A DNA stretch of 64,000 nucleotides from Site-B1 sp963827785 (GCA_963827785.1 CAWHCT010000004.1:62001-126000), one strand, 5' to 3'. Counted from the first letter of the stretch, positions 1 through 9,673 are shown. The notes: generated from the sequence alone by a model not told the origin. Numbers and translations are program-made.

Positions 1-453
1 GTCAACATCTCCTATAATATCTGCAACAGTGACATCAGGAGTGGCCAATTTTTCAGCAAAACGATCATTTCTATGAAGCCATGAAATTGGAGTATTATCT
101 CCCATTTCCTTTATTTTTTCCTTGGCATATCTCGAGATAGGATTGAAAGGATCATCATTAATTTCTGAACCTTCAACAAATGGAATATATTCATCCAACA
201 AATTGATCATTAACCTTGCCAATCGGGTTTTGGCTTGACCACGTAAACCAAGAAGGTTTATATTATGTCGAGACAGAATAGCTCTTTCAAGTTCAGGAAT
301 TACAGAATTTTCAAAACCATGAACTCCTGTAAAAGTTGTCTTGTTATTCTTAATATTTTCAATGAGATTATCTCTAAGTTCATCTTTAATGGATTTACTT
401 TTAAATCCGGCTTTCTTTAATTCTCCTAAAGTTTTAATATTTGTCTCTTTCAT
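1..453 (-). CDS. MoxR/BchI-type AAA+ ATPase, N-terminal part (runs off the window)
   Basis: This is the first 151 codons of an ATPase resembling magnesium-chelatase subunit I; the rest lies beyond base 1. An ATG at 453 opens the frame. The Walker A-like motif GLRGQAKT sits at residues 69-76 with its lysine at 75, and is followed by the family's conserved stretch ending ADIIGDVD at the window edge. AAA proteins of this kind usually work with a VWA-domain partner to insert metal into, or remodel, a protein complex. The gene starts 8 bp after the end of the VWA gene at 462-1617, so the two probably form an operon. The substrate cannot be inferred; there is no sign of chlorophyll or cobalamin genes nearby, so a metal-chelatase role is not supported. 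Confidence 0.85.
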   Translation of the reverse strand, partial: MKETNIKTLGELKKAGFKSKSIKDELRDNLIENIKNNKTTFTGVHGFENSVIPELERAILSRHNINLLGLRGQAKTRLARLMINLLDEYIPFVEGSEINDDPFNPISRYAKEKIKEMGDNTPISWLHRNDRFAEKLATPDVTVADIIGDVD

Positions 454-461
454 AATTTAGT

Positions 462-1617
462 TTAACCCTTAATTCTTTTTTTTCTATTGTTTTCGTAATC
501 TTCAAATATCATTTCACCAAGACCTGACAATCCTGTGTAGAATGCTTTTCCCCTGTTTGCTTTTGTAAATTCCCTTACAAATCGCATTAAATAACTATCA
601 TCTGTGATCATAAACGTTGTGATCGGAATATGAAGTCTTCTGGCTTGTTGTGCCATTGCATAGCATTTATTCATAATATAATGGATCAAGACCATTACTG
701 TTTTTGTAATAATCGCCATCTGGTAGTCGTAAGCAACTCGGTTTTCCATCTGTGATCATAAATATCTGTTTATTGGTATTTCGTTTTCTGCGCAACAGAT
801 CCATGGCCAATTGCAATCCTGCGACTGTATTGGTATGATAAGGCCCAACCTTAAGATAAGGCAGATCTTTTATTTCAATCCGCCAGGCATCATTACCAAA
901 AACTAAAATATCTAAAGTGTCTTTTGGATATCTTGTAGTAATCAATTCGGCCAATGCCATAGCCACTTTTTTTGCAGGTGTAATTCTATCTTCACCATAC
1001 AAGATCATACTATGGCTAATATCTATCATTAAGACAGTACTCATTTGTGCCTTATGAGCTGTTTCTTCAACTACAAGATCAGATTCTGTAATGTCAAACT
1101 CTCCAATTCCGTTATTTATTTGTGCATTCTTTAAACTTTCTGTCATGGATACTTTGTCTAAAGAATCACCGAATTGATAACTTCTGAAATCTCCTGTATG
1201 CTCATCACCTACTCCTGACTTTTTTGTTCTATGATTTCCTGTTCCACTTCGTTTGATCTTTCCAAAAATCTGATCCAAAGCCTGTTTTCTAATTGCCCTT
1301 TCAGTTTTGGCAGTAATGCTGTATTTTCCTTTACCGTTTTCATCACCTTCTCCTTCTTCTCCATCTTCTATCTCAAATTCTTCCCTTATATAACCCTTGT
1401 TTTTCAGGTCTTCAATGAAATCATCAATCGTGTAATTCTCATCAGTCAATTTGTATTCCTTATCCAATTCCCTCAACCAGTCAATGGCTTCATCAAAATC
1501 ACCTGAAGTATGAGTAATCAACTCTTTAAAGATGTCAAAGAGCTTTTCAAAGGGCGATTGTTTTTTCGCCTCAAATTTTTTGAAAACAAAACCTTTTCTC
1601 GATGTAGTATTCTTCAT
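462..1617 (-). pseudogene. VWA-domain protein (AAA partner), disrupted by one frameshift
   Basis: The protein starts at ATG 1617 (MKNTTSRKG); an in-frame start further upstream at 1656 adds an unlikely tail over the promoter region. The N-terminal region is acidic. The VWA domain shows the MIDAS motif as MIDISHSM, and further on a QIFMITDGKPS strand. The reading frame then hits a stop after GLDPLYYE near 670, while the expected continuation YIMNKCYAMAQQARR lies in another frame down to 462. Removing one T within 676-684 restores a 384-residue protein, a normal length for this family. It is the likely partner of the AAA ATPase that follows 8 bp later. The frameshift may be a real inactivating mutation or a sequence error; it would remove the last ~75 residues of the VWA fold. 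Confidence 0.8.
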
Positions 1618-1725
1618 AGCGCAATAAAAATAATGTTTTTTATTTATAAAAATCAATTCATTAACGCTGTTTTAAGAATAATCATAATGTAATAAAAGTA
1701 GCAATCCAATAATAGATCCTTTTTA

Positions 1726-1733
1726 TATATTTG
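1726..1733 (+). promoter_or_regulatory. Possible -7 element of the cco operon
   Basis: TATATTTG matches the Bacteroidetes -7 consensus TAnnTTTG, 22 bp before the ccoI ATG. No convincing -33 TTG is seen at the usual distance, so this is a weak call. I saw no clear FNR-type palindrome in the 1618-1755 gap. Confidence 0.35.
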
Positions 1734-1755
1734 CTTGATTCAAATTGGTATAAAC

Positions 1756-4149
1756 ATGGAGTATAAAACGTGTTATCACTGCGGAAACGATTGTGATACA
1801 GTTACAATTAATTACGATGACAAATATTTTTGTTGTAATGGTTGTAAAACGGTTTATGAAATATTCTCAGAGAACGAACTCACATGCTATTATGATCTCC
1901 AGAATTCGCCCGGAGCAATTCCATCTGAAATTGAAGGAAAATATGATTTTCTGGATAATGAGAAAATAAAGGAAAAATTATTGGAATTCAACGATGATAA
2001 GGTTCAAATAATTACTCTTTATATTCCCCATGTTCATTGCAGTTCATGTATTTGGATCCTAGAGAATTTGAATAAATTAAATAAATCCATTTCCTCTTCT
2101 CAGGTCAACTTCAATAAAAAAACAGTTCGAGTTGTATTTAATCCAAATACTTATTCCTTAAAGGAACTAGTCAAATTATTGTCTTCTATAGGTTATGAGC
2201 CAAACATTAATCTGGAAGATTTTGACAAAAAGAATATAATTATTAACAGATCCCTTTTTTACAAGTTAGCAGTTGCTGGTTTCGCTTTTGGAAATATCAT
2301 GTTCCTCTCGTTCCCGGAATATTTTCAGGTTGACGGATTTTGGATTGACAAGTACAAACACTTTTTCCGGTGGCTCATGTTTGCCTTTTCCTTACCAGTA
2401 GTTTTTTATGCAGCACAGGATTATTTTGTTTCTGCATTTAAAGGACTTAGAGCTAATTTATTAAATATAGATGTTCCTATAGCTTTAGGTATTTCGGTTT
2501 TATTCATCAGAAGCACTATTGAAATTATCTTTGACCTGGGTTCTGGATTTTTTGACAGTTTAACCGGATTGGTTTTCTTCTTATTGGTAGGGAAATATTT
2601 TCAGCAACGAACTTATTCATTCTTGTCGTTTGAACGAGACTATAAATCATACTTTCCTATTGCCATCACAAAAATTGTAAATGGCAAGGAAGAAAATATT
2701 CAGGTTTACGATATAGAAAAGGGTGACAGGCTAGTAATAAGAAACGAAGAATTAATTCCTGTTGATGGTATACTAATAAATGGCAATGCACAAATAGATT
2801 ATAGTTTTGTTACTGGTGAATCTGCAGTAGTTTTTAAGGATTCAGGCGATAAGATTTTTGCAGGTGGAAAGCAAACAGCCGGCGTAATTGAAATGGAAGC
2901 TTTAAAATCTGTTGAACAAAGTTATTTGACTCAACTTTGGAGTAATGATATTTTCAAAGTTAATAAGGAAGAAACATTCTCCAACTTAACCAATAATGTT
3001 AGTAAACGGTTTACAGTTATCATATTGTCAATTGCCATTATTGCTACAGGTTATTGGCTGATTTACAATCCTAATCTTGCCTTAAATGTCTTTACAGCTG
3101 TATTGATCATTGCTTGCCCTTGTGCACTGGCCTTATCAGCTCCATTCACTTTTGGGAATTTATTGCGGATTTTAGGTAAGAATAAATTCTATTTAAAAAA
3201 CACCTCAGCATTAGAGCAATTAGCTAAAATAGATACTATTATTTTTGATAAGACCGGAACTATCACAACCAGCAAATCCAACTCAATAACCTATGAAGGT
3301 ATTGATTTGACCTTGGAAGAAGAAGAACTTTTAAAAAGCACCTTACGCGGATCCAATCATCCGTTAAGCAGAGCTTTATACAATCTACTCAAACAGAATG
3401 ACATTCTGACTTTAGACAGTTTTGAAGAACATTTAGGTATGGGTATTCAGGCGAGTCACGATAATAAACAAATGAAAATTGGTTCAGCATCGTTTGTTGG
3501 TAAAAATAAGGCTGATGACCTTTTGAATACTTCGGTCCATATAAGTTCCAATAATATTTACAAAGGTAAATTTGTCTTTAAGAATATTTATAGAGAAGGC
3601 CTGGTCCCTTTGTTTAGAAAATTATCAACACGATATAATTTAGTAATATTGTCTGGTGATAATGAAGGAGAAAAGGAATTCTTGAAGGAAATCTTACCAA
3701 AACATATAACTTATTATTTCAATCAAAAACCGGAAGATAAACTCAACTATATTAAATCACTTCAGAAGGAAGGAGAATCAGTTCTCATGATTGGTGATGG
3801 GCTAAATGATGCCGGAGCTTTGGCGCAAAGTAATGTTGGTGTTGCAATTTCAGAAAATATAAATGTATTTTCTCCTGCTTGCGATGCTATTTTGGATTCT
3901 AAACAATTTACCAAATTATGGGATTTTTTAAACATTTCTAAATCAGCAATTAAGGTCATTAAATTAAGTTTTGTATTATCATTTATATATAATATATTGG
4001 GATTGTATTTTGCAGTAACAGGACAATTATCTCCTGTAGTGGCAGCGATTTTAATGCCTCTTAGTTCAATAAGTATTGTAGTTTTCACAACCGCAAGTAC
4101 AAACTTATTAGGCAAAAGGCTTAAAAATAATTTTTTACTGAAGACATGA
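1756..4149 (+). CDS. ccoI: Copper-exporting P1B-type ATPase FixI/CcoI
   Basis: This membrane ATPase supplies copper for assembly of cbb3 cytochrome oxidase. The chosen start is ATG 1756 (MEYKTCYHC), giving 797 residues; an in-frame upstream start adds only seven residues. An N-terminal cysteine-rich metal-binding region (CYHCGNDC, CCNGC) is followed by a heavy-metal-associated domain with CSSC at residues 95-98. The transmembrane metal site CPC is at 454-456, the phosphorylated aspartate D498 lies in DKTGT, and the hinge GDGLND is at 680-685. These are the full set of P1B-ATPase signatures, so it should be active. It leads the cco operon, and ccoS starts 60 bp downstream. Gene order ccoI-ccoS-ccoNO is typical of Bacteroidetes. 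Confidence 0.96.
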   Translation: MEYKTCYHCGNDCDTVTINYDDKYFCCNGCKTVYEIFSENELTCYYDLQNSPGAIPSEIEGKYDFLDNEKIKEKLLEFNDDKVQIITLYIPHVHCSSCIWILENLNKLNKSISSSQVNFNKKTVRVVFNPNTYSLKELVKLLSSIGYEPNINLEDFDKKNIIINRSLFYKLAVAGFAFGNIMFLSFPEYFQVDGFWIDKYKHFFRWLMFAFSLPVVFYAAQDYFVSAFKGLRANLLNIDVPIALGISVLFIRSTIEIIFDLGSGFFDSLTGLVFFLLVGKYFQQRTYSFLSFERDYKSYFPIAITKIVNGKEENIQVYDIEKGDRLVIRNEELIPVDGILINGNAQIDYSFVTGESAVVFKDSGDKIFAGGKQTAGVIEMEALKSVEQSYLTQLWSNDIFKVNKEETFSNLTNNVSKRFTVIILSIAIIATGYWLIYNPNLALNVFTAVLIIACPCALALSAPFTFGNLLRILGKNKFYLKNTSALEQLAKIDTIIFDKTGTITTSKSNSITYEGIDLTLEEEELLKSTLRGSNHPLSRALYNLLKQNDILTLDSFEEHLGMGIQASHDNKQMKIGSASFVGKNKADDLLNTSVHISSNNIYKGKFVFKNIYREGLVPLFRKLSTRYNLVILSGDNEGEKEFLKEILPKHITYYFNQKPEDKLNYIKSLQKEGESVLMIGDGLNDAGALAQSNVGVAISENINVFSPACDAILDSKQFTKLWDFLNISKSAIKVIKLSFVLSFIYNILGLYFAVTGQLSPVVAAILMPLSSISIVVFTTASTNLLGKRLKNNFLLKT

Positions 4150-4209
4150 TGGTTGTCATTTTATTAGAATAACATCGAAAGTATTTTTAAAACTTTATTT
4201 TATTAGGGT

Positions 4210-4422
4210 ATGAGCGTTATTTATTTACTACTTACAATAAGTTTAATTGTAGCAGTCGGGTTTTTTATTGCATTTATTTTATCAGTAAAAAACGGACAAT
4301 ACGATGACAGTTACACACCCTCCATCAGAATGCTTTTCGAAGATGAATTGATCAAAGAAAAACCTAAAGAATCAATACAAACTACTAAAGAATCAATACA
4401 AATCAAAAAGAAAAATAACTAA
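4210..4422 (+). CDS. ccoS: cbb3 oxidase maturation protein CcoS
   Basis: This is a 70-residue membrane protein with one N-terminal transmembrane helix (residues ~4-26), the form of CcoS, which is needed to insert cofactors into the cbb3 catalytic subunit. It starts at ATG 4210 and ends 5 bp before ccoNO. The lysine-rich tail contains an exact 18-bp tandem repeat (4364-4381 and 4385-4402, period 21 bp), encoding KESIQ twice. The tail is probably unstructured and cytoplasmic. Confidence 0.93.
   Translation: MSVIYLLLTISLIVAVGFFIAFILSVKNGQYDDSYTPSIRMLFEDELIKEKPKESIQTTKESIQIKKKNN
4364..4402 (+). repeat. Two-copy 21-bp tandem repeat inside ccoS
   Basis: CTAAAGAATCAATACAAA occurs exactly at 4364-4381 and again at 4385-4402. 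The 21-bp period keeps the frame and repeats seven codons (KESIQTT, then KESIQIK). Confidence 0.9.
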
Positions 4423-4427
4423 TCAAT

Positions 4428-6626
4428 ATGGAAATGCAGCAATTTCATTACGATAACAAGATCGTAAAAAACTTTATTTATGCAACAATGCTCTGGGGAG
4501 TTGTAGGTATGTCGGTAGGATTAATTCTTGCCTTCATGTTTTTGTTCCCTAATTTAACAGATGGTATTTCATGGCTAAGTTTTGGCCGATTAAGACCATT
4601 ACATACAAATGCCGTGATTTTTGCATTCGTAGGTAATGCCATTTTTGCAGGAGTCTACTACTCTACTCAGAGATTGCTTAAAGCTAGAATGTTCAATGAC
4701 ACCTTAAGTAAAATAAACTTTTGGGGCTGGCAGCTCATAATAGTGGGAGCAGCAATCACGTTACCATTAGGCTTTACTTCATCAAAGGAATATGCCGAAT
4801 TGGAATGGCCTTTCGACATTGCAATTGCTGTAATTTGGGTGGTTTTTGGATGGAACCTTATTGGTACAATGTTAAGGAGAAGACAACGACATTTATACGT
4901 TGCTATATGGTTTTACATAGCCACTTTTATTACCGTTGCTGTTCTACATATCTTCAATAGTTTGGAATTACCTGTTACCGCATTTAAAAGCTATTCGGTT
5001 TATGCCGGTGTTCAAGATGCATTGGTGCAATGGTGGTATGGTCACAATGCGGTTGCTTTCTTTTTAACAACACCATTTCTTGGGTTAATGTATTATTTTG
5101 TCCCCAAAGCAGCAAACAGACCTGTTTATTCCTACAGGTTATCCATTGTGCATTTCTGGTCATTAATTTTCATTTACATTTGGGCTGGACCTCACCACTT
5201 ACTATATACAGCTTTGCCAGATTGGGCACAAAGTCTAGGAACAGCGTTCTCAATCATGTTAATCATGCCTTCTTGGGGTGGTATGATCAACGGACTTTTA
5301 ACACTAAGAGGTGCCTGGGACAAAGTAAGAGTTGACCCTGTTTTAAAATTTATGGTGGTTGCTATTACCGGTTATGGAATGGCAACTTTTGAAGGCCCAA
5401 TGCTTTCACTTAAAAATGTTAATGCTATTGCTCACTTTACGGATTGGATAATTGCTCACGTACACGTCGGAGCTTTAGCTTGGAATGGTTTCTTGGCCTT
5501 TGGTATGATATACTGGTTGGTACCTAGATTGTTTAAAACAAAATTGCACTCAGTAGGCTTAGCTAATCTACATTTCTGGATTGGCACTTTAGGTATCATC
5601 ATGTATGCTTTACCAATGTATGTTGCTGGTTTTACTCAAGCAAGTATGTGGAAACAATTCAATCCAGATGGATCTTTAGTATATGGAAACTTCCTGGAAA
5701 CTGTATCAGAGATCATTCCTATGTATTGGATGAGAGCCATAGGAGGTACCTTATACCTTACTGGAGCCCTTATATTAGTTTACAATATTATAGTTACCAT
5801 ACGAGCGGGTAGTATAGTGGAGGATGAATTAGCTGAAGCACCCGCTTTACAACGTATTTCTAATAACAGACTTGCAGGAGAAGGCTGGCATTCAGTACTT
5901 GAGCGCAAACCTGTAAAACTTACTATTTATTCCTTAATAGCTATATCTATTGGTGGTATCGTGCAAATAGTACCTACCATTATGGTAAAATCCAATATCC
6001 CAACTATATCAAGTGTAAAACCATATACTCCATTAGAGTTGGAAGGTCGAGACATCTATATTCGTGAAGGATGTAACAACTGTCACTCTCAAATGATTCG
6101 TCCGTTTAGAAGTGAGGTAGAACGTTATGGAGAATATTCTAAGGCTGGAGAATATGTATATGATCATCCATTCCTTTGGGGAAGTAAACGTACTGGACCA
6201 GACTTACATAGAATTGGTGGTAAATATTCAGATAACTGGCACTTAAATCATTTTTATGATCCACAAAGTACTTCTTCCGGATCGATAATGCCTCGCTATC
6301 CTTGGTTGATCAAGAATGAATTGGATAAGTCTGATACAGAGACAAAAATGAGAGTCATGGTCAAATTAGGAGTTCCATATACTGATGATGACATAGCAAA
6401 CGCTCAAAATCAAATGTTAGATCAGGGTACTGAGATTGAGAAGAACCTTTACAATGACCCGGATTTTGCAACAACTTATGAAGCAGATAAAAAATATGCT
6501 TCTGAGAACAATGAAGAATTTATTGAAATGCGGAATAGGGAAATAGTTGCCATAATAGCTTATTTGCAACGCTTAGGAACAGACATTAAAGTTACAGATG
6601 TAGAAACTTCTGCAGCTCAAAATTAA
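4428..6626 (+). CDS. ccoNO: Fused cbb3 cytochrome c oxidase subunits I and II (CcoN-CcoO)
   Basis: This 732-residue fusion joins the proton-pumping catalytic subunit CcoN to the membrane-anchored cytochrome c subunit CcoO. Residues 1-~480 are the multi-helix heme-copper oxidase domain, with the signature WWYGH ending at H206 and later conserved histidines such as those in WAGPHHLLY and IAHVHVGAL. After a helix near 500-520 comes the CcoO part with one c-type heme motif CNNCH at residues 549-553, followed by QMIRP. The fusion is standard in Bacteroidetes, whereas CcoN and CcoO are separate in Proteobacteria. It lies between ccoS (5 bp gap) and ccoQ (7 bp gap). It reduces oxygen at high affinity in the inner membrane. 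Confidence 0.97.
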   Translation: MEMQQFHYDNKIVKNFIYATMLWGVVGMSVGLILAFMFLFPNLTDGISWLSFGRLRPLHTNAVIFAFVGNAIFAGVYYSTQRLLKARMFNDTLSKINFWGWQLIIVGAAITLPLGFTSSKEYAELEWPFDIAIAVIWVVFGWNLIGTMLRRRQRHLYVAIWFYIATFITVAVLHIFNSLELPVTAFKSYSVYAGVQDALVQWWYGHNAVAFFLTTPFLGLMYYFVPKAANRPVYSYRLSIVHFWSLIFIYIWAGPHHLLYTALPDWAQSLGTAFSIMLIMPSWGGMINGLLTLRGAWDKVRVDPVLKFMVVAITGYGMATFEGPMLSLKNVNAIAHFTDWIIAHVHVGALAWNGFLAFGMIYWLVPRLFKTKLHSVGLANLHFWIGTLGIIMYALPMYVAGFTQASMWKQFNPDGSLVYGNFLETVSEIIPMYWMRAIGGTLYLTGALILVYNIIVTIRAGSIVEDELAEAPALQRISNNRLAGEGWHSVLERKPVKLTIYSLIAISIGGIVQIVPTIMVKSNIPTISSVKPYTPLELEGRDIYIREGCNNCHSQMIRPFRSEVERYGEYSKAGEYVYDHPFLWGSKRTGPDLHRIGGKYSDNWHLNHFYDPQSTSSGSIMPRYPWLIKNELDKSDTETKMRVMVKLGVPYTDDDIANAQNQMLDQGTEIEKNLYNDPDFATTYEADKKYASENNEEFIEMRNREIVAIIAYLQRLGTDIKVTDVETSAAQN

Positions 6627-6633
6627 ATAAGAT

Positions 6634-6822
6634 ATGCTAAAATTTGTAAAACAATATATGGAGAGTATCGATGGAGTTGAAATCTATCCTATTATATCCA
6701 TGCTTATATTCTTTGTTTTCTTTATTGTTCTCTTTTGGTGGGTCTTTACTGCCAAGAAAGAATATATTGATACCGTGAGTAATTTGCCTTTAGACAACCA
6801 AAATCAAGATAATATATTATGA
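6634..6822 (+). CDS. ccoQ: cbb3 oxidase subunit CcoQ
   Basis: This 62-residue protein has one transmembrane helix (about residues 16-40, ISMLIFFVFFIVLFWWVF) and a short polar tail, as expected of CcoQ, the small subunit that stabilises the cbb3 complex. Identification rests on size, topology and position between ccoNO and ccoP. Its stop overlaps the ccoP start by 4 bp (ATGA), implying coupled translation. Confidence 0.88.
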   Translation: MLKFVKQYMESIDGVEIYPIISMLIFFVFFIVLFWWVFTAKKEYIDTVSNLPLDNQNQDNIL

Positions 6823-7769
6823 GAAATTCAATTCCATCTTACATAAGAGTTCCTGTTATATTTTTTATAATCTTTGGACTCGTTGAATATTTTATAGACT
6901 CAGGCGAGCAACCTGCTTTTATAACTTATCCTGCTGTTATATTGTTCTTACTTTTAGTGCTTTTATTGTTAATAGGTATTGAATCCATCCTTGGAGCACT
7001 TGAGAATGTAATGCTTCAAAGTCTTGATGAAGAAGCAAAAGCAAGATTCCTTCAAGAGAAAAAGCGACCAAATTGGATTATGAACACTTACAAAAAACTT
7101 GTAGGATCAAAACCAATTGAACAAGAGGGTGAAATAATATTAGATCATGACTACGATGGTATTAAAGAGCTGGATAACTCCTTACCACCATGGTGGCTGT
7201 ATTCTTTTTATGCTTCAATAATTTTTGCTGCTGTCTATTTAGTTAGATATCACATTTTTGAAGGACCAGATCAGGAAACTGAATTTGACAGAGAAATAGT
7301 TGCAGCTAATTTAGCTATAGAAGAGTACAAAAAGAATGCAAAAGGTCTGGTGGATATCAATACTGTTACCTTACTTACAGATGCTTCAGACCTGTCTGCG
7401 GGTAAAAGCATTTTTGAAACAAATTGTGTTGCCTGCCATATGGCTGACGGTGGAGGTGGTATTGGACCAAACTTAACTGATAACCACTGGATTCTGGGAG
7501 GTGGCATTAAAAACGTTTTTAGAACCCTTGTTGAGGGAGGTAGAGACGGAAAAGGAATGATATCCTGGAAAGCAACTCTAAAACCATTAGAAATGGCGCA
7601 AGTTGCAAGTTATGTACTTTCATTTCAAGGCACTACACCAGCTAATCCTAAGGCTGCTGAAGGAGATATTTGGATAGATCCGAATAAACAAGAACAACCA
7701 ACCGATCAATCAACCCAACCTGAATCCAACGAAACTGTAACAGACAGTACTTCTGTAGCTATGAACTAA
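6819..7769 (+). CDS. ccoP: cbb3 oxidase subunit III (CcoP), single-heme form
   Basis: This 316-residue subunit receives electrons from soluble cytochromes and passes them to CcoO. It has hydrophobic segments near residues 8-60 and another near 125-143, with the CcoP-type PPWWLYSF entry. The cytochrome domain has a single CxxCH motif, CVACH at residues 203-207, with GIGPNL following. Proteobacterial CcoP has two hemes; the one-heme form is common in Bacteroidetes. The Pro/Gln/Thr-rich tail after residue ~285 has no recognisable domain. It overlaps ccoQ by 4 bp and precedes ccoG by 19 bp. Confidence 0.95.
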   Translation: MRNSIPSYIRVPVIFFIIFGLVEYFIDSGEQPAFITYPAVILFLLLVLLLLIGIESILGALENVMLQSLDEEAKARFLQEKKRPNWIMNTYKKLVGSKPIEQEGEIILDHDYDGIKELDNSLPPWWLYSFYASIIFAAVYLVRYHIFEGPDQETEFDREIVAANLAIEEYKKNAKGLVDINTVTLLTDASDLSAGKSIFETNCVACHMADGGGGIGPNLTDNHWILGGGIKNVFRTLVEGGRDGKGMISWKATLKPLEMAQVASYVLSFQGTTPANPKAAEGDIWIDPNKQEQPTDQSTQPESNETVTDSTSVAMN

Positions 7770-7788
7770 ATTTTTAAAATATTGGACA

Positions 7789-9210
7789 TTGGAAGCACCT
7801 TCAAATGAATCGTTTCGAGATTCGATTGGTACAATAGATAAAGAAGGTAAAAGGGCTTGGGTTTATCCTAAAAAACCAAGTGGAAAATTTTATAAATACA
7901 GAAAGTTAGTAAGCTATGTTTTACTAATCTTCTTATTTGCCTCTCCTTTTATTAAAGTAAACGGAAATCAATTTTTATTGTTCAACGTCCTTGAAAGGCG
8001 TTTTAATATTTTTGGTTATCCATTTTGGCCTCAGGACTTTCATTTATTCGTGATATCAATGATCATTGGTGTCATTTTTATAACATTATTTACTGTTGTT
8101 TTTGGCAGGATTTTTTGTGGTTGGATCTGTCCCCAAACGATCTTCATGGAAATGGTATTCAGGAGAATCGAATTCTGGATAGATGGTGACAGACCAAAAC
8201 AAATGAAGCTGGATAAACAGTCATGGAATGGGGAAAAAATTAAGAAAAGAGTAGTTAAATGGTTCCTGTTTTTTATAATTTCTTTTTTAATCGCAAACAT
8301 ATTTTTAGCTTACCTTATTGGAAGTGATGAGCTTATTCAATATGTCACAGATGGCCCTTTGCAACACTTAGGTACTTTATTCCCATTATTAATCTTTACC
8401 ATTGTCTTCTTTTTTATTTTTAACTCATTTAGAGAACAGGTATGTATCATTGCATGCCCATATGGTCGATTGCAAGGAGTCCTGTTAGATACCAAATCCA
8501 TTGTAGTTGCATATGACCATAAACGAGGTGAAAGTGTTAATGGCAGAAAGAAATGGCGCAAAGATGAGGACCGACAGGAATTGGGTTATGGCGATTGCAT
8601 AGATTGTAAACAATGTGTTCATGTGTGCCCAACCAATATCGATATCAGAAATGGCACACAACTGGAATGCATAAACTGTACAGCCTGTATTGATGAATGT
8701 GATGATATTATGGAAAAGGTAGGATTACCTAAAGGGCTGATACGATATGCAAGTGAAGATAATATTATAAAGAAAGAGCCTTTTAAAATCACCGCAAGAA
8801 TAATTGGTTATATTGCGGTATTAATCATTTTGATTGGCGTATTGACCAGCATGATGTTTTTAAGAAATGACGTTGAGGCCAGAGTATTGAGATTACCAGG
8901 TCAATTATATGAACACAAGGACAATAACATCATAAGTAACGTATATACTTATAAACTAATAAATAAAACAACCGACGATATCAATAACGTGACCTTTAAA
9001 TTACTATCACATAAAGGAACAATTAAATTGGTTTCGGGAGACAGTTTTATGGTTCCTGAACAAGGTTTGGCAGAAGGAACACTATTTATTGAGATCAATA
9101 ATTCAGCCCTGACAGGTGACAGAAACAACTTGGATATAGGTGTTTACAGCGATGATAAATTAATTGAAACAACTACTGCAAACTTTTTAGGCCCAAGAAG
9201 TTATAAATAA
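7789..9210 (+). CDS. ccoG: Cytochrome oxidase accessory protein CcoG (polyferredoxin)
   Basis: CcoG is a membrane iron-sulfur protein implicated in copper reduction for cbb3 assembly. The start is probably TTG 7789 (MEAPSNESFRDSIG), since no ATG lies near the conserved FRDSIGTI start of the family. There are about five transmembrane helices, a membrane CGWICPQT motif, and two [4Fe-4S]-type clusters: C270, C273, C276, C280 and C294, C297, C300, C304. A C-terminal Ig-like extracytoplasmic domain (residues ~370-473) follows the last helix. The 473-residue length is normal. It sits between ccoP and fixH in the operon. Confidence 0.95.
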   Translation: MEAPSNESFRDSIGTIDKEGKRAWVYPKKPSGKFYKYRKLVSYVLLIFLFASPFIKVNGNQFLLFNVLERRFNIFGYPFWPQDFHLFVISMIIGVIFITLFTVVFGRIFCGWICPQTIFMEMVFRRIEFWIDGDRPKQMKLDKQSWNGEKIKKRVVKWFLFFIISFLIANIFLAYLIGSDELIQYVTDGPLQHLGTLFPLLIFTIVFFFIFNSFREQVCIIACPYGRLQGVLLDTKSIVVAYDHKRGESVNGRKKWRKDEDRQELGYGDCIDCKQCVHVCPTNIDIRNGTQLECINCTACIDECDDIMEKVGLPKGLIRYASEDNIIKKEPFKITARIIGYIAVLIILIGVLTSMMFLRNDVEARVLRLPGQLYEHKDNNIISNVYTYKLINKTTDDINNVTFKLLSHKGTIKLVSGDSFMVPEQGLAEGTLFIEINNSALTGDRNNLDIGVYSDDKLIETTTANFLGPRSYK

Positions 9211-9222
9211 AAATAAAAACTC

Positions 9223-9669
9223 ATGAAGATCAATTGGGGAACAAGTATTGTAATTGCTTTTGCAGTTTTTATCACCTTCATCATGTATTTTGTAATTAAC
9301 ATGATAACTAATAAAAAATATGATCATGATATGGTAACAGAGGATTATTACAAGCAAGAATTGATTCATCAAAATGAAATTGATAAAGAAAATAATTCTA
9401 AATCTTTAAGTCAAAAAGTTACCTGGACAAAAACAACTAATGGGATGGAAATCAGTTTTCCTGAAGATCTGGACTATTCTCAAATAAAAGGAAAAGTGTT
9501 CCTATATCGACCATCAAATAAAAAATTAGATTCAGAAACATCCATTTCTTTATCTAGTCACAAGATGCTCATACCAAAATCTCAATTATTAGATGGTCGC
9601 TGGAACCTTAAAATTGACTGGGAATATCAAGGTGAATCCTACCTGTTTAAGAAATCAATAGTATATTAA
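9223..9669 (+). CDS. fixH: FixH/CcoH family protein
   Basis: This 148-residue protein has one N-terminal transmembrane helix (about residues 8-28) followed by an extracytoplasmic domain, as in FixH/CcoH, which help assemble the cbb3 oxidase. The conserved motif around YDHDMVTEDYYKQEL after the helix is typical of the Bacteroidetes branch of FixH. It lies 12 bp after ccoG and 4 bp before the next gene, so it is clearly part of the operon. Confidence 0.9.
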   Translation: MKINWGTSIVIAFAVFITFIMYFVINMITNKKYDHDMVTEDYYKQELIHQNEIDKENNSKSLSQKVTWTKTTNGMEISFPEDLDYSQIKGKVFLYRPSNKKLDSETSISLSSHKMLIPKSQLLDGRWNLKIDWEYQGESYLFKKSIVY

Positions 9670-9673
9670 AAAC

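Noticed and set aside
1231..1692. Two plus-strand open frames over the VWA gene
   Set aside because: They are antisense shadows of the VWA gene with low-complexity Phe/Ser/Ile content and no known motif.
4150..4209. FNR-like palindrome in the cco operon
   Set aside because: No TTGAT-N4-ATCAA-like sequence was found here or in the gap before ccoI.
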